Below are positions 33,441 to 40,711 of a stretch of 57,100 nt of DNA, piece by piece. Numbering within the stretch: the first letter of the stretch is position 1; every line of letters starts with the position of its first letter. Origin of the DNA: DAOUTY01 sp964453665. Lineage in GTDB: Bacteria; Chloroflexota; Dehalococcoidia; SZUA-161. Made by a program: the position numbers and the translations under genes. The DNA lies in contig CAYVQT010000015.1 of NCBI GenBank assembly GCA_964453665.1, positions 1 through 57,100 of the forward strand. Reading direction: 5' to 3'. Under the pieces are notes generated by a model. It made no database searches, had not been told where the DNA came from, and saw only the letters and a program-made list of their open reading frames with translations.

Positions 33441-35231
33441 ATGACTATGTGGAAGACTGAAAGCATAGGATCAGCTCGCGTAGAAGATGCGGTGAAGCAG
33501 TTCCTACCTCCCTGTCAGATCAGATGCCCCATCAACGAGGATATCCAGCGTACAAACGTGCTTATCTCGCTTCTCCCCGACGACCCCGATTCGGCAAAAG
33601 AGGGTATTATCCAGATCGGTGACTATCTCTATGAGAAAAACCCGTTTTTTACCGTCTGCGGTTACATTTGCGGGCTATGCGAGAACGATTGCAACTATAC
33701 GACAAAGGGCGGAGCTATCAAACGAAGGCTTCTTAAAAGATTTCTGTCCGATACATTTACCCCCTACCTCGTTCAAAAGAAGCCCCTTGATGTAAAGAAG
33801 GACAAGGGCAAGGTCGCTGTCATTGGCGCGGGCCCGGGCGGATTGATGGCCGCCTATGAACTGAGTAAGAGGGGCTACACCGTTACCGTCTTTGACTCCT
33901 CCAACAAACTCGGCGGCGCAGCAAGATATATCCCAAAATATCGTTTGCCCGAGCAGGTAATGGACGCAGTTGTCGACAACCTCGTAAGGATAGCCGGTAT
34001 AGATGTCAAACTCGGGGTAAAAGTCGGCGAAGGCGGCCTCGATTTACAGCAACTAAGGGATGACGGGTATAAAGCATTCTTCGTCGCAACCGGAACGCCA
34101 TATGCCCGGCCTTTAACCTTTGGGACAGCTGAAGTTGAAGGGCAGGAACTCGATGGCGTGATGTACGGTCTCACTTTGCTCTGGGAGGTTAACCAGGGAA
34201 ACATCCCTGCGGATTACTATAAGGGCAAGAAAGTAATAGTCATAGGTGGCGGAAACGTCGCGTTCGACGTGGCCAGGACAGCCCGGAGGCTGGGCGGAGA
34301 TGTAACGATAGTATGTCTGGAAATTATGGACAAGGCATCAAAGGACGCCATCCCTGCAGACGAAGAGGAGCTTGTAGGAGCACGTGAAGAAGGCTTGACA
34401 ATAATCACGTCGAGAGGTGTGAGAGGTATCACGAAAGTAGACGGCAAATTGAAGCTCGACTGCCCGCTCTGTACAAGCGTATTCGATGAGAGGGGATTCA
34501 ACCCTCAGTTCGAGTGCGCCGACTGCATTGACCTGGAAGGCGATGTGATACTACCCACCATCGGGCAGATGACCGACAGGGATTTTTTACAGAATGAGGC
34601 GCTTCTGAATGAAGTCGGGAGGCTACAAGCTGACCCCCTAACCCTACAGAGCAAAGTGGAGGATGTATTCGTCGGAGGAGATGTCCGTCGGATCGGGTTC
34701 CTGGCCGATGCTATGGGCGAAGGTGTCGAGGCCGCGGAATCAATCGACAGATATCTGAGCGGCATAGATTTGAAGAGGGGAAGGGTAAAGGAATGCGAAC
34801 CGTACGACGCGCCTTATAGACGTGCTTATAGAGATGAGCCAAAACACAAATGGGTACCGGCAGATAGAAGAATCAACTTCGATATGTTCGAAGAGGGCTT
34901 TACTCTTGAGGAGGCAATAGAAGAAGGCCGAAGATGCATTACCTGTGGACCCTGCATATCGTGTAAGGCATGTGTATCCGTTGGTATACAGGACGACCTG
35001 CCCGTAGTTGAAGTCAACGAGGACCTGTGCAGCGGCTGCAGAATGTGTGTGTACGTTTGCAACTATGAAGCGGCACAAGTCAAGGAGGTCGACGGGAAGA
35101 TAGTCTCCTGGACTGACGATTTGAAGTGTAAGTCCTGCGGCATGTGTGTCGCTGCCTGCCCCTCAGGTGCCAGACAACTGGTCGGCGACAAGACCGAAGG
35201 CAGAATTAAAGAGATATACGCAGCGCTGTAA
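33441..35231 (+). CDS. GltD/HdrA-like flavoprotein with C-terminal ferredoxin domains
   Basis: A 596-residue cytosolic redox protein. An N-terminal Fe-S helical domain has C25, C29 and C73/C77/C80/C84, as in glutamate synthase small subunits. Then follow an FAD site VIGAGPGG (about 127-134), an NAD(P) site VIGGGNVAFDVA (about 270) and a C-terminal part with CGPCISCKAC, CSGCRMCVYVC and CKSCGMCVAAC for at least two [4Fe-4S] clusters. It heads the operon with mvhD, mvhG and mvhA and probably passes electrons between hydrogenase and NAD(P) or ferredoxin, possibly by bifurcation (inference). Start ATG has ribosome site AGGAGGAGG. Confidence 0.88.
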   Translation: MTMWKTESIGSARVEDAVKQFLPPCQIRCPINEDIQRTNVLISLLPDDPDSAKEGIIQIGDYLYEKNPFFTVCGYICGLCENDCNYTTKGGAIKRRLLKRFLSDTFTPYLVQKKPLDVKKDKGKVAVIGAGPGGLMAAYELSKRGYTVTVFDSSNKLGGAARYIPKYRLPEQVMDAVVDNLVRIAGIDVKLGVKVGEGGLDLQQLRDDGYKAFFVATGTPYARPLTFGTAEVEGQELDGVMYGLTLLWEVNQGNIPADYYKGKKVIVIGGGNVAFDVARTARRLGGDVTIVCLEIMDKASKDAIPADEEELVGAREEGLTIITSRGVRGITKVDGKLKLDCPLCTSVFDERGFNPQFECADCIDLEGDVILPTIGQMTDRDFLQNEALLNEVGRLQADPLTLQSKVEDVFVGGDVRRIGFLADAMGEGVEAAESIDRYLSGIDLKRGRVKECEPYDAPYRRAYRDEPKHKWVPADRRINFDMFEEGFTLEEAIEEGRRCITCGPCISCKACVSVGIQDDLPVVEVNEDLCSGCRMCVYVCNYEAAQVKEVDGKIVSWTDDLKCKSCGMCVAACPSGARQLVGDKTEGRIKEIYAAL

Positions 35232-35254
35232 TTGTTTTTAGAGGAGGAAGAGAA

Positions 35255-35650
35255 ATGAGCGACTTTGAACCCAAACTGGTCTGCTTTTCCTGTAATTTCG
35301 GCTGGGGCTACCTGACAGGCGGGAATGGTCTAAACTCTCAAATAAAGAACTGGATTCCGGTTGCTTGCAGCGGGAAAATAGACACCACCCATATTCTGGA
35401 TGCCTTTAAAGCAGGTGCAGATGGTGTTCTAATACTTGGCTGCCCCGAAGGTGATTGTCACTTCCAGGATGGTAACTTCGAGGCTAAAAAGAGGGTATAT
35501 CTCCTGCATAAATTGCTTGAGGATTACGGAATCGAGAAGGACAGGCTAAAGATAGAACTATCGGTCGATCCTGAAGGCAAGAGGATTACGCAGGTCGTGA
35601 AAGAGATGGGCGAAAGCATCGGGAAATTGGGCCCGGTTAAGAAGATTTAA
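35255..35650 (+). CDS. mvhD: Hydrogenase iron-sulfur (delta) subunit, MvhD family
   Basis: A 131-residue MvhD/VhuD-type protein that carries a [2Fe-2S] cluster. Conserved cysteines are in VCFSCNFGWGYL, VACSGKID and LGCPEGDCHF. MvhD links the hydrogenase small subunit to a flavoprotein such as HdrA. Here it is preceded by the flavoprotein at 33441 and followed by mvhG and mvhA, so an Mvh-type electron path is preserved without hdrB or hdrC nearby. Ribosome site AGAGGAGG. Confidence 0.92.
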   Translation: MSDFEPKLVCFSCNFGWGYLTGGNGLNSQIKNWIPVACSGKIDTTHILDAFKAGADGVLILGCPEGDCHFQDGNFEAKKRVYLLHKLLEDYGIEKDRLKIELSVDPEGKRITQVVKEMGESIGKLGPVKKI

Positions 35651-35717
35651 TTAAGCGAACAAAGATGTTCGAAAGGTTATAAAAGAGAAAGCAACTGAAG
35701 GGAGAGAGGAGAAGAAG

Positions 35718-36683
35718 ATGGCTGACAAACCAAAGGTTGCTATATGCTGGCTAGGCTCTTGCGGCGGTTGCGATGAGGCAGTCGTTGATATAAATGAGGC
35801 GATTCTGGATGTGGCAGGTGCTACAGATATCGTGCTATGGCCGGTCGCGATGGATTTTAAATACCACCACATTGAAGCGATGGAAGACGGCGAAATAGTC
35901 CTGAGCATCATAAACGGCCATGTCAGGAACTCCGAGCATGAAGAGGTTGCCAAAATGCTCCGGAAGAAGTCTCAACTCGTCCTGGCCTTCGGTGCCTGCG
36001 CATGCTTCGGCGGCACACCCGGCATGGCTAACTTCAGGACAAAAGAGGACATCTTCAACTGGGTCTATCGTGATGCCCCAACGGTCGTAAACCCCAAGAG
36101 CAACTATCCTCAGCCTAAGAGCCAGGTCAGCGGAAAAGAGCTGACGTTGCCGGAATTCTATGAACAGGTTTACGCATTGAATCAAATCATAGACGTTGAC
36201 TACTACCTGCCCGGCTGTCCACCTCCTCCCGACCTGATAGTAAACGCAGTAACGGCAGTCCTTGAAGGTAAACTTCCACCCAAAGGCTCTACTCTGGCCC
36301 CGAATAAAGCCCTGTGTGATACCTGCCCCAGAAATAAGACAAAGCCCGATAAGATCGCTATAAAAGAGTTCAAAAGGATTCACGAAGTCGAGGCCGACCC
36401 CGATACCTGCTTCCTGGCGCAGGGGATAATCTGTCTGGGGCCTGCGATCCGTACAGGCTGCGGTGAAGCCTGCATGAATATAAATCTTCCTTGCAGGGGA
36501 TGTTTCGGCCCCGTTGAAGGAGTAGCGGATTCCGGAGCGAAATTCTTATCTTCCCTGGCTTCGATAATCGACGCTGAGAGCGAGGAAGAGGTGCAAAGGG
36601 CTATTGAAACAGTCGCTGATGCCGCAGGATACGCCTATCGCTTCTCGGCGCCTATCTCCACTTTGATTAAGAAAAGGGTATGA
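35718..36683 (+). CDS. mvhG: F420-non-reducing NiFe hydrogenase, small (gamma) subunit
   Basis: A 321-residue NiFe hydrogenase small subunit. The proximal cluster ligands are C15 and C18 in GSCGGCDE, with further ones in GACACFGG and PGCPPPPD. The C-terminal third holds CDTCPRN, then C-x6-IIC...GCGEAC...LPCRGC for additional [4Fe-4S] clusters. There is no Tat signal, so the enzyme is cytosolic, matching group 3c. It lies between mvhD and mvhA. Confidence 0.94.
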   Translation: MADKPKVAICWLGSCGGCDEAVVDINEAILDVAGATDIVLWPVAMDFKYHHIEAMEDGEIVLSIINGHVRNSEHEEVAKMLRKKSQLVLAFGACACFGGTPGMANFRTKEDIFNWVYRDAPTVVNPKSNYPQPKSQVSGKELTLPEFYEQVYALNQIIDVDYYLPGCPPPPDLIVNAVTAVLEGKLPPKGSTLAPNKALCDTCPRNKTKPDKIAIKEFKRIHEVEADPDTCFLAQGIICLGPAIRTGCGEACMNINLPCRGCFGPVEGVADSGAKFLSSLASIIDAESEEEVQRAIETVADAAGYAYRFSAPISTLIKKRV

Positions 36684-36704
36684 GAAATTCGAGGAGGAAG
36701 GAAA

Positions 36705-38171
36705 ATGGCCAAGCAGATAACGATAAATCCGATAACAAGACTGGAAGGTCACGGGAAGATCGAGATCTTTCTTGATGATGACGGCAATGTGGACGATGCC
36801 TACTGGCAGGTGGTGGAACTAAGAGGTTTTGAGAGGTTCTGTATTGGAAGACCGGCGGAGGAAATGCCGAGGATAACGCCTAACATATGCGGTGTCTGTC
36901 CTACCCCCCATAACATGGCATCCACCAAAGCACTTGATGACCTTTATAGCGTCGAGCCCACGCCCGCTGCTAAGTTAGTGAGGCAGCTTCACTACAACGC
37001 ATTCATAATCGAAGACCATTACATTCATTTCTATTTCCTCTCTGCGCCCGATTTCGTCGTCGGACCGGATGCACCTCCCGCTGAGAGAAATATTCTGGGC
37101 GTGATTAGCAAGGTCGGGCTGGATATCGGCAAGCAGGTGATCGATATACGAAAAAGGAACAGGGAGATTATCAAGCTTATCGGCAGCAAACCACCTCACC
37201 CCGAAGGCGGTCTGCCGGGCGGGGTCCCAAGAGGGATCACTGAAGAAGAGAGGGAATGGATAAAGGCAACTGCCGATGATACCGTCGAGTTTGCCCAGTT
37301 TACGTTAAAACTTTTTAAAGATGTAGTACTTGCCAATAAGAAGTACCTCGATCTAGTGCTCAGCGATGCCTACAACCTGAAGACCTACTACATGGGGCTT
37401 GTCGATGAAAATAATAAAGTGAACCTCTATGAGGGCAAACTCAGGGTCATCGACCCCAATGGAAATGAATACGCTCTGTTCGACCCTCGCGATTATATCG
37501 ATTACATAGGAGAATGGGTCGAGCCCTGGACATACGTCAGGCTGACCCACCTGAGAAAACTGGGGTGGAGCGGGCTTATTGAAGGCGAAGGAACGTCCAT
37601 ATACCGGGTTGCGCCCCTCGCCAGGCTAAACGTATCTGACGGCATGGCAACACCGCTGGCGCAGAAAGAATACGAGGAGATGTACAACACGCTTGGCGGC
37701 AAGCCAGCCCACCATACACTGGCCTTCCACTGGGCAAGGTTGATCGAGGCACTCCAGTGCGCCGAGGACCTGCAGCGGATCGCCAACGATCCCCTGCTGA
37801 CCAGCAAAGACCTGCGTAACATGAACCTCAAGCTGAAGCAGGTTGGCGTAGGTTGTGTCGAAGCGGCTCGCGGAACACTAATCCATCACTATGAGACCGA
37901 CGACAGGGGCATAATTACAAAGGCAAACCTCATTGTCGCCACCCAGCACAACGCAGCGCCCATATGTCTATCGGTTAAGAAGGCAGCTATGGGCTTTGTC
38001 AAGGGGCCTGAGGTGGAAGAGGGCCTGCTTAACATGGTCGAGATGGCTTTCCGAGCCTACGATCCATGTCTCGCGTGTGCGACCCACTGCCTGCCCGGTC
38101 ATATGCCTTTAACAGTGAACCTGAGAGACAGAAGCAGCGGTGAAGTAATAAGAACACTCGAACGAAGCTAA
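36705..38171 (+). CDS. mvhA: F420-non-reducing NiFe hydrogenase, large (alpha) subunit
   Basis: A 488-residue NiFe hydrogenase large subunit. The four metal ligands are C62 and C65 (ICGVCPTPH) and C455 and C458 (DPCLACATH). Twenty-seven residues follow H461 and should be removed by the maturation protease encoded at 31834-32301. It oxidises or produces H2 in the cytosol as part of the Mvh complex (group 3c). It ends the operon, and a 36-base palindrome follows at once. Confidence 0.95.
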   Translation: MAKQITINPITRLEGHGKIEIFLDDDGNVDDAYWQVVELRGFERFCIGRPAEEMPRITPNICGVCPTPHNMASTKALDDLYSVEPTPAAKLVRQLHYNAFIIEDHYIHFYFLSAPDFVVGPDAPPAERNILGVISKVGLDIGKQVIDIRKRNREIIKLIGSKPPHPEGGLPGGVPRGITEEEREWIKATADDTVEFAQFTLKLFKDVVLANKKYLDLVLSDAYNLKTYYMGLVDENNKVNLYEGKLRVIDPNGNEYALFDPRDYIDYIGEWVEPWTYVRLTHLRKLGWSGLIEGEGTSIYRVAPLARLNVSDGMATPLAQKEYEEMYNTLGGKPAHHTLAFHWARLIEALQCAEDLQRIANDPLLTSKDLRNMNLKLKQVGVGCVEAARGTLIHHYETDDRGIITKANLIVATQHNAAPICLSVKKAAMGFVKGPEVEEGLLNMVEMAFRAYDPCLACATHCLPGHMPLTVNLRDRSSGEVIRTLERS

Positions 38172-38205
38172 AAGCAGGGGCACGGCATGCCGTGCCCCTG
38201 CTTTT
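38170..38205. terminator. 36-bp palindrome between two converging operons
   Basis: A perfect palindrome with half-site AAAAGCAGGGGCACGGCA. It starts at the mvhA stop codon and carries an A run on one side and a T run on the other, so it can terminate transcription from both directions. Its core GGGGCACGG/CCGTGCCCC recurs at 54497-54515, so it may derive from a dispersed repeat. Confidence 0.8.
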
Positions 38206-38254
38206 GCGAACCGTTATCGACTTTCGCAGCGTTTACGACCACACGTCTTTAAGC

Positions 38255-39064
38255 TTAGCTGGCACTTATCTCGGCAAAAGACGCCGGGAAGTATCTGCCC
38301 GCGCCTACCGTCCGCAGGCCGGCTACGAGTTCAGAGCTGGCGGCCCTCTTGGGTATAAAGCCGTATGCTCCCAGATTCTTGGCAGCAATCACGTTTTCTT
38401 CCTCCCCATACTGTGTCAGGATCAGGACCTTCGTCTGAGGGCATTCCTGGCATATGCGCTTCGTAGCTTCCAGGCCGCTCATCTTGGGCATGACTATATC
38501 CATCAGCGCCACGTTCGGCAACAGCCTCATCGCCTTCTCAAGTGCATCCTGTCCATCAACAGCCTCGCCTACAACATTGATGTCTTTATGCAACCCGAGA
38601 ACCGCACATATTCCATCCCTGACCATGGTATGGTCATCCGCAACCAGCACCTTCAAAACCCTCGTCGCTTCTTCCAGAAGGCGCTGTATCCTGGGAACCA
38701 GTGAGGCTGGTTCGACTGGCTTCGTCACATAATCCTCGGCCTCAAGCCGCATTCCCTCAAACCTTCTCCATCCCTTGATCGACCGCTCCTCATACCGGGC
38801 ATCAATCACCATCAGCGGTATGTCTTTATGCCGTGGATGACTCCTCAACCATTGATGCAGGGCAAAGGCATGCCCCGCCGGGGCGAGCGTACCCAGAACC
38901 ACAACGTCAGGGACTAAACCCACCATCTCCTGTGCCTGAGCCTTACTGGAGGCAGCCATAACCTTGTATGACTTGCCCTCCAAAGTCATCCGGAAAGCTT
39001 CCATGAAATCAGGTTCGTCATCTATGATCAGAATCTTCTCTTTCTGCTTCCCTTTCTTCTTCAT
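38255..39064 (-). CDS. Double receiver protein without output domain
   Basis: A 269-residue protein made of two response-regulator receiver domains (about 10-130 and 137-255) and nothing else. The first has the acidic pair (IIDDEPDF) and the Lys (YVTKP, K115), but the phospho-acceptor position is G58 (VVVLGTLAP), so it should not be phosphorylated. The second is intact (ADDH, D189 in ALMDIVMP, Lys in FIPKRA) and resembles the receiver of the LuxR-type regulator at 43035, but lacks its HTH. The ATG at 39064 follows AAGGAGG; an ATG six codons earlier overlaps that ribosome site. It may act as a phosphate sink or adaptor for the kinase of this operon. Confidence 0.85.
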   Translation of the reverse strand: MKKKGKQKEKILIIDDEPDFMEAFRMTLEGKSYKVMAASSKAQAQEMVGLVPDVVVLGTLAPAGHAFALHQWLRSHPRHKDIPLMVIDARYEERSIKGWRRFEGMRLEAEDYVTKPVEPASLVPRIQRLLEEATRVLKVLVADDHTMVRDGICAVLGLHKDINVVGEAVDGQDALEKAMRLLPNVALMDIVMPKMSGLEATKRICQECPQTKVLILTQYGEEENVIAAKNLGAYGFIPKRAASSELVAGLRTVGAGRYFPASFAEISAS

Positions 39065-39132
39065 TTTCCTTGCCTCCTTCATCTAGATTTGATTATCATG
39101 CCCCGAGCGGCAATTCCCGGGGAAGCGGCATC

Positions 39133-40035
39133 TCACGCATGTGTACCGGCTGTTTGGGCCGCCTCCAGAATATCGGGCACTATTCCTTCGTTGCCAACCG
39201 CCATAACGTGAACGCCGTGGCAAATCCTTTCCTCCTTTATTGTTTGTATAAACCTCGCAGCGATCTCGATACCTTTTTGAAGCCCTTTTCCCTTCTCCAC
39301 ATCAGCCAGCTCATCGATAATTGACTGAGAAACAGTTATACCCGGCACATTTGCGTTCATATACTTAGCCATCCTTGCAGAGGACAGGACTATAATACCG
39401 GCCAAAATTTTAACATCGAACTGGGAGGCGTACTGCATAAACCTGCGCAGGCTTCCCAATTCAAAAATGCCCTGTGTCTGGAAGAACTGCGCTCCGGCAG
39501 CAACCTTCTTGTCAAATTTGACCAGTTGGGGCTCTATGAAATCCGCCTCGGGGTGCACCGAGGCACCTATACAGAACTTCGGCACTCCCTTGAGTTCGTT
39601 CCCTTCCATATCCGTACCGGATTCCATTGTCCTTATTACTCTCAGGAGCTGCACCGAATCCAGGTCGAATACAGGCTTCGCCTGCTTATGATCTCCTACA
39701 TCGACAGCATCGCCAGTCAGACAAAGCACGTTACAGATACCCCGGGAGAAGGCCAGGAGAAGCTCAGCCTGAATCGCCAGGCGGTTACGATCACGACAGG
39801 TGATCTGAAGGATTGGCTCGCCACCGCTCTCCTTCACCATCAGACAGCCGCCTATCGAGGGGAAGCGCATCACGGAGCTTTGATGGTCGGTAACATTTAT
39901 GGCGTCGACCTTGCCCTTGAGCAAATCTATGTGATGGGCCATCTCCGAAACATCTGCCCCCTTGGGTGGCCCGACCTCCGTCGTTACCAGAAACTCGCCC
40001 GAGTTAAGCTTTTCCTCAAACAGGGAGCTACTCAT
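39133..40035 (-). CDS. metF: Methylenetetrahydrofolate reductase, catalytic subunit
   Basis: A 300-residue TIM-barrel flavoenzyme that reduces 5,10-methylene-H4F to 5-methyl-H4F. Signatures are FLVTTEVGPPKGAD near residue 14, DAINVTDHQS near 44, ITCRDRNRLAIQAEL near 79, NVLCLTGDAVDVGDH near 102 and GASVHPEAD near 158. It overlaps metV by eight bases. Together with metV and the flavoprotein-MvhD fusion it matches the MetFV arrangement of acetogens such as Moorella, in which the reductase docks to HdrA/MvhD-type subunits. Confidence 0.94.
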   Translation of the reverse strand: MSSSLFEEKLNSGEFLVTTEVGPPKGADVSEMAHHIDLLKGKVDAINVTDHQSSVMRFPSIGGCLMVKESGGEPILQITCRDRNRLAIQAELLLAFSRGICNVLCLTGDAVDVGDHKQAKPVFDLDSVQLLRVIRTMESGTDMEGNELKGVPKFCIGASVHPEADFIEPQLVKFDKKVAAGAQFFQTQGIFELGSLRRFMQYASQFDVKILAGIIVLSSARMAKYMNANVPGITVSQSIIDELADVEKGKGLQKGIEIAARFIQTIKEERICHGVHVMAVGNEGIVPDILEAAQTAGTHA

Positions 40036-40711
40036 TATTCCCCCCTACCTCAACAGTTGCTTTACTCGTTATCCTCCTCGGTCTGGGAATAGTCCGGAAG
40101 TTCCTCGGAGGATAGTACCGCCGCATGTTCTCCAACTGCTGCAACCTCTCCAGCCGCTGGTAGATGAGAACCCAGGCACAGTCCATGTCTTTGTTTGCCT
40201 CGCATTTACCGTTCTTGGTGCCGGCACAGGGGCCGTTGAGTATTCCTTTTGTGCACCTGGTGATGGGACAAATGCCGGCAGTCTCTCCCAACCTGCAGTC
40301 GCCGCACGCAGCACACCGTTCATCCCATACTCCCCACTCCTTCGGCATACCCATAAAGTAGGTATTAACCCCTGGCAGCACAGGCAGGTCGGGAAAACGT
40401 TCTGCAACGGCCTGCACCCCGACACCGCATCCCAACGAAAGAACGGCATCAACATCCTCTACTCTGCCTGGCAGCATCTCCAGGAATTCAGGATCGCACT
40501 GCCTTTTTATCGTGTATTCCGAGAATGAATGTACACCATCCCCGCTTCTTGCTTGAGCCAAATCCAATGCGCTGTGAAGAAAGGAGACCTCCCGTTCACC
40601 ACCGGCATCACAAACAGTCATACAGGTGCCGCAACCCAGGATTAACACCTTGCCATAGGGCTCAATCATCCGGCTTATTTCCTCAATACTTTTTTGCTCC
40701 GCAACTATCAA
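40028..40711 (-). CDS. metV: MetV, zinc-containing partner of methylenetetrahydrofolate reductase
   Basis: A 227-residue protein of the MTHFR C-terminal (MetV) type. Cysteines occur in LGCGTCMTVCDAGG, SLGCGVGVQAV and a C-terminal array CAACGDCRLGETAGICPITRCTKGILNGPCAG...KCEANKDMDC. This last array is the zinc or Fe-S region typical of MetV and of the corresponding domain in methylene-H4F dehydrogenase complexes. It overlaps both neighbours (the ATGA-type overlap at 40708-40711 upstream and eight bases downstream), so stoichiometric production with MetF and the fusion flavoprotein is expected. Confidence 0.92.
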   Translation of the reverse strand: MIVAEQKSIEEISRMIEPYGKVLILGCGTCMTVCDAGGEREVSFLHSALDLAQARSGDGVHSFSEYTIKRQCDPEFLEMLPGRVEDVDAVLSLGCGVGVQAVAERFPDLPVLPGVNTYFMGMPKEWGVWDERCAACGDCRLGETAGICPITRCTKGILNGPCAGTKNGKCEANKDMDCAWVLIYQRLERLQQLENMRRYYPPRNFRTIPRPRRITSKATVEVGGNNE

